The notes below the pieces were generated by a model. That model was not told the DNA's origin. It saw only the letters and a list, made by a program, of their open reading frames with translations, and searched no databases. DNA of 64,000 bases from Trema orientale (taxonomy: Eukaryota > Streptophyta > Magnoliopsida > Rosales > Cannabaceae). Positions 24,741 through 37,300 of this stretch are shown here, in pieces; the stretch's first letter is position 1; every line of letters starts with the position of its first letter. A program made the translations under genes and the position numbers. The DNA is taken from positions 15,220 to 79,219 of the forward strand of contig JXTC01000646.1 in NCBI GenBank assembly GCA_002914845.1, in the 5' to 3' direction.

Positions 24741-26387
24741 TTGACCACCCATGATTCTGTTCCCTCCAGTGTGTACAATGGATTTTCCATGAAATCCCTT
24801 ACATGCTAGCTCTTTCTTTTCTTTTTCTTCCTCAAGGAAAAATGGAACATGTCACGAAATGTAAGCCCTTTTTATTATTTGTTTTTCTTTGGTTTCTTCG
24901 TTTGATTTTACTCATCTCAAAGAAATGCATCAAGGATTAGCTTTTTGGAAATACACAGTTGGACTTGTCCTGGGGATCCGAGGATTGTGTGTGTTTTATG
25001 TAAGGAAAATGTCAAGCTAAACAAGGCTTCTCTTTTCTGTACAATGAAGGGTATAGCCCAGTTGAAATACAGAACTAGTGAAAAGGAACTAATATGTGGA
25101 TTGGTAAAGTTTTAGTTTGCAGTGCACAAATCAAAGAGCAAGCCATTTATTCATCTAAGTTGAGGACTCGAATCACATAGCCCGGCCAATAAAACGAAGC
25201 TACGAAACTAAACGAAATCTAGTCCATATGACTCGTTATGCTACTTGATTTCCTAATTGATTTTTCACTTGCTCCGGTTGGGACTGGTATGGAGCACCTA
25301 GGAGAATTTGATCCTCTGTCCAATATACATGATGTAGAAATTTTACGAGTATATCACCCAACATGAACGTAGATTAACATAACGATCTTTCTTTTACTTC
25401 AAAGATAAAGTGGGACCTTTTACATGAAATCGTTTACAATAGATGATATTGACTCGAAACTAGTTGATCGTTTATGAAAATAGCTGTATTGCCAAATCAC
25501 ATGCCAAAGCAAAGTGTCTAGAAATAGCTATATTACCAAATCATGAGCCAAATGTATGAATATACTCTCTTATCATTCAACCTTAGGTGAGTACGTTAGA
25601 TGCGGATTAAGTGTTTTACTTATTACTATCAAAATTCAAAAAAGTTAAAATTCTACCTTGTATGTTCACGCTAATTTTTATTTTCAACATGTTTTAAAAA
25701 ACTACTATTGACAAAAAATGTAAGTAGTAACATAGTATATTTCATCATTATGTAACAAGTCAAGAGTCTCTCTTCTAATATCAAAAGCTTTTTTCTTTTT
25801 TTTTTTCCTTTTTTTTTCTAAATTCGATATTCAGAATTTTTCTTCACAAAAATAATAATCGAATGTGATTCTTGATAGTGGTGCACTACTTGAAAGATTT
25901 GTTATCATCAAACATTGAAACAAAATACATATCTCAAATACAATATAATGTCTCGCGGAATATAGATCTTTGATAACAGGCTAATTCTTTTTTCTTTTTC
26001 TTTTTTAATTTTTGTGAGAAGACAGGATAATTCTTTTTAAAACTCATAATAACTTAAGCTAAGTGTTATGCCATCAAGACATCTATTCGCGTATTTTCGA
26101 CACACAAAATCTAATACACAACTTTTTTTTTTCCATTTAAGAAATTACAAAAAAAAAAAAAAAAAAAGTCTTGTCCTTTTTCTTTTTGATAGGAAAAAAA
26201 AAGTCTTAATAATAACTAGAAGAGCACGAAATATCCCAAGTTAAAAACAAGTCTTGTATAAGAGCAACAAAAGGCGAAAATAAATGATAAATGTCCTAAA
26301 AATGGTCCTTTCCTTTTCCTTTGTTGACGATTCCAAAAGGCGAGATCCGTCTTTTACTCCCTCCAAGGTTCAACGCCCCTCAACTTC
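24741..26387. other. Intergenic between PHF1 and SEX4
   Basis: Holds the PHF1 3' UTR (first few hundred bases) and then AT-rich DNA with T runs. No gene or transposon end recognised. Confidence 0.5.
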
Positions 26388-26395
26388 TATAAATA
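26388..26395 (+). promoter_or_regulatory. Probable TATA box of SEX4
   Basis: TATAAATA, 162 bp upstream of the start codon. It is followed by a CT microsatellite that would fall in the 5' UTR. Confidence 0.5.
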
Positions 26396-26472
26396 TCTAT
26401 CCCAATTTAAAAATGAAAAACAGTAATATCAACTAGGTCCCCAAAAGGTTCGCTTACGTACAAATACCCAAA

Positions 26473-26474
<2 letters not shown>

Positions 26475-26503
<29 letters not shown>
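26475..26503. repeat. (CT)n microsatellite in the SEX4 5' UTR
   Basis: About 14 CT units ending 47 bp before the start codon. Confidence 0.9.
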
Positions 26504-26505
<2 letters not shown>

Positions 26506-26549
26506 TTTCTCTGTTTCAGAGCTCAGATATTTGTTTGTGGAGATCAGCT

Positions 26550-29500
26550 ATGAACTGCCTTCAGAACCTTCCAAGGTGATACTCTCTCAGCTCCACTGTC
26601 TTCCATCTTTCGCATTCTCAGTGTTGTTATATATATTTATATATATATATATATATTTGTTGATTCTGTATTATGTATTTGTGTATATATGGATTTGTGT
26701 TGATTTTGATTTCAGATCATCTGCTTTGCTACTCCAAAGCTCGAAATGTCATCAGAGAAAGAATTCTGGCTCTGCTAATACTCTGGTATTCCTCACATAG
26801 ATACAATAATTGATGCGTATATGTATAACCTGATGTATATTTATGTATCTCTGTTTATATTTGGAATTTTATGCAGAGAGTGATGAATAATACAGCTGAT
26901 CTACACCGAAGAAGTATGGCTATCAAGGTAACTTCTCTTTTCGAAATTGAAAAGGCGTAATTTGGAGTGAGGTATGCTACTTGAAATTTTAGTTGTTTAG
27001 GATAAGATCAATTACGTTGTTGGTGGGACTTTTTTGAAATTTTTATAAAAAGAGGAAAGTAGGTTCTGTGGAATATGGTTATACCTGCTACATTTTTTAT
27101 GCCATAAGTTAAAAGGAAAATGGAGATATTGCATGTATTTGGTGGAATTACGCACCCATGTTGAGTCCGATTGGTTGGTCCCAAATTAATGTTTTTACTA
27201 GTTTATTCTCTGTGGATTGCTTGCTTGGAAAGCCAAAGGGATGGGAGCTTGTGGAACTATATATAGCTCATTGTGGAGGGAATTAGTTGTCCCTCGTCCA
27301 TTACTTCTTCGAATTCATAGTGACCAAGTTCTTAAACCATAAGCATTCTATTCAACCAACAGTTTTCAGGAATACCCATTTGTAGTTTGAATCATGTCAC
27401 AGGTATGAATGAGATAGCAAGTTTATCATACATTTTACTGTTTCAGGCATGATAATTTCCCTAACAACTTTTCTTTCTTTTCGTCGCTGTTCTTACTGTT
27501 GTGAGTTGGATATATAGATTAGTACCTTTTATGTTGTATGTGTACGTGTGCTTGTCTTTTGGTATTTTGTACTGATATAATTGGTTGATGAATCAGTGCT
27601 TGGATTTTCAGTAAGAAGTACTGAATAAAATTATTATTCTCATCGGGAAACATTTTAAGTAGAATGTTGTGATTTTCGTGTAGGCAACTTCTGGTTCCAC
27701 ATCTAGCGCTAAGGTTAGTGGCAGTGGTACAGATGTAGAGGAGGAGAAATCTGAGACATATAGTAACAACATGACAGAAGCAATGGGTGCTGGTAAGATG
27801 TTATATTTTCTAGCTTGACTATGAGGAAGCTTAATGGACAACTTGGTGCTCATATAATGTCTTTACGTGTTGGAGGCTGCATGTTGATTATGAAAATATT
27901 TGGTTAAACAGTACTTATGATGTTCTTACCCTTGTTGGAGAACCTAAAAATTTGTTCAATTCTGTGAGCATTTGTATCCTCTGTTATTTGAGGTTCCATT
28001 CAATCCATGCGATTGGTCTATGTACTTGAATGCCAAATGGCTCAAATTTTTTGATCATAATCCCTCTCTACGTGTTTGATCTATTTTAACATTTTAAGGC
28101 CATTTCACACAATACTTATAGTTGTAGATAATCATTCCTTTTTTTAACACTATTTGATGCAGTTCTGACTTATAGACATGAACTGGGTATGAACTACAAT
28201 TTCATTCGTCCAGATTTGATAGTGGGGTCATGCTTACAGGTGATCTTGATTCAAATATCACTCATACAGGTTTTTCTTAAACGATAATCTAATACTTTCT
28301 TCTTAATTACAGACCCCTAAAGATGTTGACAGGCTTCGTGAAATCGGAGTAAAAACTATATTTTGCTTGCAACAAGATCCAGATTTGGAGTATCCTAAAC
28401 AACTTTATTGTTATTTTATTTATTTAAATATGCCGTGAAATTCTGACAAGTGTATTTTAGCCATGCTAAAATGTGTTTATGAAGGCATTGGGATCAAATC
28501 CTGCTTTTACCTGAGATGGAGAGGGTTAATGGTGAGGGTAATGGTTCTTTACTTTCTACTGAAATACCATTTCCGGTTGTATGTACACATGAAGGGTAGG
28601 GGCATAGCATCCAAGCCAATTTGTGTATATATATATATTATATATCCATACTGAGGGAGTATATTTGTGTGGTTGTGATCATTTGAAACAACTATTGACA
28701 GGTTTATTTTAGCCATCAAAAACATACTATGGATCCTTAATTGCTGTTTCCAGATATTTTGGGGTGGATATCGGAGCCATACGAGAGTATGCCAAGACTT
28801 TTGATGACATTGAACACTTGCGAGCTGAGATAAGGTTAGTTGGTAAAAGAACTATCTGTTGGTTTTGAGGCATGATTAGTTTGTTATATATCATTGAAAA
28901 TTCAAACCAGTTCTTATTTTTGACTTAGTTGTATATTACCTCATATCCTTTTTTGACTGTTCAATACATACATTTAAAGTAATCAATTCAGAACTATGTT
29001 AGTCTTCAACAATTTTTTTGTTGCTTGATGGTTTTTGCTGTATAGTTTTAAACTTCTTCTTGAGGTGTTTTCAAATAGCAAATTATCACTTTCAACTCAA
29101 AATATGTACAGGTTGTTTGTGTATATGCAATTCTATACGGCTATGACAATTTTCTAAGATTACATAAGTGCACGTTGATCTGAATTATTTCTTGTTCAAC
29201 CATTTCTCCATTTTTCGGTGGCTTCAGCCTTGTTGTAAACACTAATATTCGCAGATTTTTGAACTGTTTTTAGTTTGCCCTTCTAGAAAACTTTTTGAGT
29301 AAAATAATGGAACTGTCCTTTTGTTATTATTGTGTGATTTTCCGTGTGTATTCTTGTATTTCATTGGTTTCCCCCAACAGGCTAATATTTTAACTTTGCA
29401 GAGACTTTGATGCACATGATTTACGTCTACGGCTACCAGATGTTGTCAGCAAATTATACAAGGCCATAAATCGAAATGGTGGTGTGACTTATATACATTG

Positions 29501-32500
29501 TACCGCTGGACTTGGACGAGCTCCTGCTGTTGCGGTATGCCTTCAAATTCTTTTAATTTCCCTAAAATTTGCGTTCCAGTGTGTGGTCTTCACTCTGCAA
29601 ATTCTTACATGTTATGTTTTAGCAGATCTGTTTTCTGTTATTTATTTGTACCAAAATTTTGATGCAATGAGTGATATTTTGGGATACCTATTTTGCTCAA
29701 TAAATTAGATGAAATTGAATTGAGCTAGTTGAGATGAATTGAAGGTGTTGTTCCTTTCAAAAAGAATTGAAGGTGTTGAAAAAAAGTATTGGATGAGGGA
29801 GAGAAAGACAACGCCAAATGGATGTTAATGTCAGAGCGCCAAACATGATATGGAACTGCAAAGGGTGGTAGTGGAATGCAGCTAATCAATCCCTAGTTGT
29901 TTAACTCGCTGAAATTCCATTTCATGGCATTCAATAGAAGTTCTCAGTTTTCCAATGAGAGAATGATTTTCTAATTTTTTATCTACTATGTCAAGTTTTC
30001 TTTTAGTTATTCATTAATGTTATATTTGAGTTTGACAACTGTAAAATCAAATTATGTGGGTTGTAATAAAACTCAACTCTCCTGCCTCCAAACTACAACC
30101 ACCACAATCCCACAATTGAATAATTATGGCCCCCAGTGTATATTGACCAAACACATGTTAAATCATCTTCGGATAGGCTACACTTCTTCTGCTGTAAATA
30201 ATCCTGAGCTGAAATACAACTATCACCACCTATCAATAGTTTTAATAATGCATTGAACTTTAAAACGCCTTGTTTTCATCAAAATTTAAAGAATTATTTT
30301 TTATTTGCATCTGTAAAGAATACAACACTTTATCATTATTGAAATAAGAATCCTGATATTTTGATTTCGAATCCTCCAACGACTTTAGAACTTCATTCCT
30401 ATAGAGATTAACATCAGACTTTTTTTTATCATTATGGGGGAAATTTTCATCCAGCTTAGTAACAACTAAAAGAGGACAGGAAAAACAAAAGGGAAAAAAA
30501 TGAAGAGAGAATAAAAGAGATGATGTTACTGGGGTTCCATAACTGTAAATCATTAGGACACTGCCTTGTCATGACATTCCTAAGGGTCAATGAATATTAA
30601 CACATGCATACATATATATGTAATATGTGTGTGTGTATTTAATGCTTATATGTTCAGTACTAAAGGTTTTTCTTATCACAGTTGGCATATATGTTCTGGG
30701 TTCAGGGGTATAAACTGGATGAAGCTCTGAAATTGCTGCTGGTAACTTTCTATTTCTTTTGAATCATTTTCTTATTGTGATGCATGCATGAATTCAGGAT
30801 ACTTTTTCTCCTCGTAATATTGTTGAATATGAAAACACGGAATGATATAAACACTGTAGTGTATTCTTGTTGAGGTTTATGATCTGTATAGCACTTGAGA
30901 GTAAATTATTTGTTTATAAGTGGATACGTTTAGTAAAATTGTTAACCAAAGCAATATTTCCAATTGAAGAGTATCCACATGCTAGACTATCCATTTCTTA
31001 GATAGTTGCTTGTGCAGCATTAATGGCTTATAGCTACTTAAAAAATATCTTCCTTTCCCTGCCAATTTAATTTATCAATCTCTTGTAGATCCTTGTTGAT
31101 TGTTTAGATATTTCATAGTCCACAACATATCTTCACACACAATTAGAACATGGAAAGTAACCGTGCATATTTTTGGTGAAAACTTAAGACTTGAGAATAG
31201 ATTTTCACACCTGAATACACTATTTCTGAACATCCATGGAAATTATTCTAAGCTTGAATCAAATTATTGCCCAAGTAATTCAAAATGTTTAAAAAAATCT
31301 CTGAAGCAAACACTGTTGGTTCCTTGCAGAGCAAACGTTCATGCTTCCCTAAAGTGGATGCTATAAAAAGCGCAACTGCTGATATTGTGAGTTCCTCTCC
31401 CTCTTTCTTATTATATCATAAGAAATTTTCAGGGCACTTTGAATTATATAGGTGTTTCCTGTGTTCATATCTTGTATTTCTAGATCTTATTAAGATTAGG
31501 AAATGAGCTTTGTTTCTACCTTATCAAAGGAGTCTTTAGTATCCTAATTTGGAAATTGTATGACCCAACTTTTGGGANGTTACCTTGACATGGAAAGATA
31601 ATGATTGCTCTTTGGTGGAAGTATCTGGACTCGATATTGGTTGGGGCCAGGTAATTTTCTATTTATGTAATACCTCTCTCTGATGCTTAGCATAGCGGTT
31701 GAAGATTAACTTTAAGGAAAATAAATATAGCTGCCATAAGAATGCATACCTAGAATGGGCACTCTAAAGATATTTTAGGAATAATCCCTAAAATTCGGTT
31801 CAGCCAGGGCCAGGGGCTGTGTATCTCAGCTGGACTTCATCTGAATGATTAATTATTTTTCAGAAGATTTCCATTTTCATTATGCTTTTCTCGAATAGTA
31901 TAAATCTGCTGAATTGAAATTTGATAAATTGATATCAGCAGATGAAGTAAAGGCGAGACTAAATTTTTCTATTTGTGAAACTATAATTTATTTGAAAATT
32001 TTATTTCCTCCATTTTGGAGTGTAAGGAAACATGGAACAGAACCTTGGTCAGAATGTTCTATATATTTGAACATGATTTGTGTTTGGTATCTTAGTAAAT
32101 CATTTATTTGCCTTCTCATAATTTTCAGAGAATGCCTCTAAAATTGGATGAGGAACAGGGTCGGTGGACTCTTGAGAGAGAACTGCTTGTAAGTAGACCT
32201 CTTTTTTTTTCCGTATATCTATGTAAAATCACTCAAGTACCTCACCCCCCCACCCTCCACCCTCTGGGTTGGGTGAAAGTATCTTACCTTACCCTTCGTT
32301 CAACAGGAAGGACAGTACGAGTACAAGTACATTATCGACGGTGTATGGACATGCAATGACTATGAGCAAGTTACATCTCCCAACAAGGATGGCCATGTCA
32401 ACAATTATGTTCAAGTAAAGCAATCCAACTTTGGAGCCAAAAGAAAATTTTAATAATCTAGCCAGGAAATTAATAGACAATGAAAAACATCATAGTAGAT

Positions 32501-32979
32501 CCTACTGACTAGTTAGAAGAGAATACACTTACAGTTTTTTACTTCTTTTTTTTAAAAAAAAAAAATTAATATTACTAAATTCTTTATGTAAGCTATACTG
32601 GCCCAGCTCTGGCTCTGTTCATGAAACACTTCTTTTTTTTCCTCTCTTTTTTAAATTGTACATGAAACACCTTGGTTGATTAAGATTCATACTACATTTT
32701 AGGTTTTTCAAACCTCAAGCTGGCCAAGACTAATCTATTTAAAGGGCTTCTCGGCCAAATCCATGTTTATTAAGAATTCAAATGTTTGTATTTATTTGTA
32801 TACCATATCCTAGGTGGTTCTCAAATTTGTTTGTCAATTTTGTGCAGGTTCTTGATGATGATACTAGTAGTGCTAGTGCGGCTCTGCGAAAGAGGTTGTT
32901 TGAGGATGATTCTGATCTTACAACAGAGGAAAGAAAGAACATAAGGCAGTTCTTGGAAACTTGTCCTAGCGATGAGTAG
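26550..32979 (+). CDS. SEX4: Phosphoglucan phosphatase SEX4/DSP4, chloroplastic (14 exons)
   Basis: It removes phosphate from starch glucans so that amylases can proceed (family knowledge), in the plastid stroma. Exons: 26550-26575, 26716-26785, 26877-26927, 27684-27792, 28163-28239, 28313-28389, 28754-28834, 29402-29534, 30682-30741, 31330-31386, about 31579-31650, 32129-32188, 32307-32414, 32848-32979. The product is about 370 residues (Arabidopsis 379). It starts MNCLQNLPR as in SEX4, then a variable transit peptide; the dual-specificity phosphatase domain begins at [29 protein letters not shown] carries the general-acid Asp, and [11 protein letters not shown] is the Cys-X5-Arg active site (Cys about 197, Arg about 203). 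A CBM48 starch-binding domain follows ([29 protein letters not shown]) and then the C-terminal lid (RQFLETC). The start of exon 11 is unresolved: base 31578 is undetermined and about seven linker residues found in homologues are not readable. Confidence 0.94.
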
Positions 32980-33791
32980 TTTAATACGAATTTGATAGTA
33001 AAGCCTGTGTGTAGAATACTAAATAAGTTCAGTTCTTCCCAGTTGTATACACAACATATATTCAGCTCTTTTTCTTTTTGGGAAGAAATTAAGAATATAA
33101 GTATCATAGGTACCATAAATGGAATAAATATGTTCAAGGCTACAAGCCAAAAGAAAATAAGGAATAGTTATGTTAATAATAATAAGAATGCTGTTACTTG
33201 TTTTGCAGTTCTTACAACTCCCCCCAACCGAATGAGCAGTGCTTACAACTGTTGAAACCAGGGCATTAAATTCCTTTTCAATAAAAGGGCCTGTTTGATA
33301 TAGTTTTTATAACAAGGCCTGTTTGAAATCTAAAGAAAAGAAAATTTTCAATTTTATTTTCTAGGGAAGAATCACATTTGAAGAATCATATTTGATATAG
33401 GTTTTACAACTTGTTCCGGTATGATCTTAAAAAAATAAAAAAGGTACATCTTCCTGTTTGTAACGCTTCATTGGTATTGCTGATTTTTCAGAGTTAAAAG
33501 CAACAGTCAGGAATTCCAGGTTGAACACAATTGCCCAAACTGTAATTTTTGAAATCAGATTATAAGATTGGGGGACCTCTGTTTTCAATCTTGATCCAGT
33601 TCAATAAGCACCACTGTTTCCAAGATTGAGGTCTTTAGAATGCAGTTGACCTAAACATATCATGCAGAACACAATAACGGTTTTGCATGAAGTATCTTTT
33701 GTTATAACCTACATTTGACATACAAAATAAAATATCTCCTACTATGTCAAAAGAAAGGGGAACTTAAAAAGAGCAATAACTGATGCCCGAA
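32980..33791. other. 3' flank of SEX4
   Basis: SEX4 3' UTR and intergenic DNA. 'ggcctgtttga' occurs twice near 33290 and 33317, possibly a degraded MITE end. No gene. Confidence 0.4.
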
Positions 33792-34078
33792 TTTTTTTTT
33801 TTTTTTTTTTTTTTTAAGGGAAAGATAGGTATCTTATTAACCAATATCAGAAGGAACTTCCAAAACAAGTCCTGACTTTTCTTTTATAAGGGGAAAAAAG
33901 GGGTATTTTGTTAACCAATATCAACTAATACAGGAGTAAAAGATAAAAATTAGGGCTTGACACAAGCCATACTCAACATCCTAAGCGAGACATAGGAGCA
34001 GTAGCTAGCGCATGAGCCACTCCATTCCCGTTGTGGAACCCATTAACAACATATTTCAATTTGCAGTCACCACTTAGT
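33792..34078 (-). pseudogene. Degraded LINE-like 3' end with RNase H-like remnant
   Basis: On the minus strand, a frame ending at a TGA (33975-33973) reads FHNGNGVAHALATAPMSRLG. It resembles the 'GN-x-VAH-x-LA' end of the RNase H domain in plant LINE or related retroelement proteins. It is followed downstream on that strand by a poly-A tract, seen as a T24 run at 33792-33815. The upstream part is broken by stops. It lies between the convergent ends of SEX4 and TFCE. The RNase H assignment rests on a short motif. Confidence 0.45.
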
Positions 34079-34335
34079 GGCCTCATTGCTCTCTATCTCT
34101 CGCCAAACAGAACAGCACAAGTCTTGACAATTTTGACAGTTACAAACAACTTGCTTGCTCTCATGCCAAGGATTCATATTTGATTTGGCAGTTAAATGAA
34201 GATAACAAAGAATAAAAAATGAAAAGTAAAAGCTCAAAAAACAAATGATGTTGCACGGCAAATGTGCACACTTGGGAGTGAATCATGGCAATCGGAACAA
34301 ATTGCAAGCGCAGCGTAATGTTGGATATACTTCTG

Positions 34336-37300
34336 TTAACTCTCTTCATCAACAAGTATGGTTGATTCATTGCCAACACCAAGGTCCATTAGAGATGCCA
34401 TTTCATCATCAAGCAATATTGGCAAAGGAGAACCCTGGAATTACAAAAGATAAATCATTTATTTTTCCTTGAAAGGATAATTTATTTACGGCTAGGGGGA
34501 ACTAGTGGAGTGATGGAGTAGGTGGTCTTCCAATTTTCTAGTTCTCATTACTCAACATTGTTAGGAATGTTAAAGTTTATGAGATGAAAAGCACCAGAGA
34601 ACAAAACATCTTGTTTCTTATCCACATAGAAACACACACAAATCGAGCAACTGATGAATGTATTTTTATTGACGTTTTAAAAGGCTACTATGAAATACGA
34701 AAGAAAATATAAGAATCACATAAGAAAGTCTGTAGGAACAAAGAGTGAGTGAAAACTAACCTCTTCTTGAAGAAACAATTTCAGCTTTACAGACTTCAAC
34801 TTGAAGAAGCTTTCACAAAGGATCTTTAGCTTGCCCACCTAATTTAAACAAAGAAATTAGGTAAGCCATTAACAACAATTGTGCAGACTCATCATTCTGT
34901 TGGAAAACCCAGCAGCACCAAGAGATTTCCTCCTAGAGGTGGGCCCAAGTTTGATCCAGGGCAGCCCCCCTGTCCCTTACCCAATACCCCAAAAACAACA
35001 ATAAAAATAAAAAGTATAAAAGTGCCAGAAGCAGACTATATTTCTGAAAAGGGGATTGGAATTAGACCGTTGTGGTGCCTGGGAGCTTCTTTGTCAGTGG
35101 GGGCTTCTCTCCAATAGATGCTCCTACACATTTTAGAGTGAAGGCTGCATAATTTGTATACTAGGTTAATATTCATTTTTGGAGAAGGAAAGAAACTGAT
35201 ATCAAAATTTAAAACTCATACATAGAAGTCCTGAAGACATTTTCTGAGGGCCTGCTGCACCGCTCGAGGGTTTCTCATCTTCAATTCCATGAAATTTTTT
35301 TAGATCAGCAAACCTGTAATGAAGTTGGATAGATAGTAAGGGGCAAGATCATAATTATTGACTCAAACTAAGAGGTCTCACTCGTTTCAGCGGTGAAGCC
35401 TTGTGAAATTCATCTCCCAAACCTGGGTTACCATGGAGGTTGGATTTAGTCTTATCTATGGGAAACCCTCTGCAAGGACAAGGGAGCCCTGTGTCCTAAT
35501 AATTCAGTTCTTTATCATTTGCTCACTAATTATTTCTTTCAAACAAGAAAGTTACCTGCCTATTTATTTATCTTTTATTAAAAAGCATCCTAACATGATT
35601 CTCACTACAAAAAGATGAGTTCCTTCATTTCTTATCTCTCTTTCCACTAAGCAAATTTCCTAATTTATATCACAACCTCCAATATCTTATACAAAAATAT
35701 AGCATGATCGTATACATTCTGTTGGTGCTATGATTGAGTTTGCGTATGTCAGAACAAAAGCTTGAAGCCTCATTGGATCTTCCAAGTGCATCGGGTTTTC
35801 TAGTAAATTGCATTTGCTTGAGTAGGACACGTAATTGTTGCATGATCATTGTCTTATGTTATTAGAAGTTTGATGTATGCTTGGTAAGGTGATTCCCGGA
35901 TATTCATTATATTGTCTGAGGGAACAATGGGGTTGGGTTTTCGTCAAGGCAAGAAATGGCGGTTTTGGTAACCATTTAAGTCCTAGTTTTGAGTTTGTAA
36001 AACCTTTCATTATAGTGGATTAAATTTGTTGGCTTTGTCCCCATGGTTTTTCCGTATTGAGTTTAGCCATGCAAAAGAACCAATATGGGTGTCTTTGATT
36101 TTCATCATATTGCATTTATATGATTGGTTGGTCCTATTCACCCCACAACCCACATTTGTTGGCTTTGTCCCCAATCCCATGGTTTTTCCATATTGAGTTT
36201 AGCCATGCAAAAGAACCAATATGGGTGTCTTTGATTTTCATCATATTGCATTTATGTGATTGGTTGGTCCTATTCACCACCCCCCCCCCCCCCCCCCTTT
36301 TCTCTTTTTCCTGGATAGTTTCACCGTAATTTAGCCCTTACACATCCTTTCAACAATACTTCAATGGTAATCAGGAAAACCATGCAGATAGCAGAGGCTT
36401 GCAGACTGACAAATACTTCGAGAGAAGAATGTTACCTAGGGTGGAGCCGCTGGATATCTTCTGGACTGCCTTGCATCTTTGACATAACTAAGCGGATATA
36501 CCTTCAAGAAATTAATTTTATTCTGAGACAAGTCTCACATACCTAAACCAATAACCGTATGTATAGGTACTTCAGACACCAATACCATTCAAAACCTGTA
36601 CTACTGCCAAACTATCAGTGCCGCAAAATTGTTGCATATATAAACAAGTTAACAGTCCCTTGCAATCATTTATTAGTGCACATAACACAATTTTGTGACT
36701 AAAAATCGTGGGAACAAAAACCCTTATTACTCACTATTAGCACGTAAAGGTACGGCAGAATAAAGAGACATAATTTTACTGACTTATTGATCAAGTAGAA
36801 AGGAAAGCATTCATTGTAAGGCCTATCTATCTATCTATATATATATATATATATATATATGGGTGAGACTCAAAGGATAGGTAAAATGCACAGAAATGCT
36901 TCTCTCTACCAGTAAACTTCCTAAGCCTTCGTACAACAGTAAAGGGCAGCCAAGATATCTAAAACAATTTAACAAGTATTTGTGGACATAAGTCATATAA
37001 CAAGAAATGTATAACATGTTTATTTAAACAAAAATAAAAACACCCATATAGCAATATTAGTGCATCTAATAGTCATTAAGTTGTTCAAGTTTCTTCCAGT
37101 AAACCAGAAAATCACGCATTCATCATAAAGGAAAATGTTCACTTTCGATGCTATAAAAGCTTAGGCTGGAACCATGTGGTTGACAAACCTTAGAGGCACA
37201 ACTTCAGGACATTTAGAGAAACTATAATTAAATAAATGTTGGCAACCAAGAATTGATCTCAAATTGAGCATACATAGGACCAGAGAAACCTATAACCAAG

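Noticed and set aside
26413..26436. Seven-codon upstream ORF before SEX4
   Set aside because: It lies only about 25 bp after the TATA box, so it is probably at or upstream of the transcription start.
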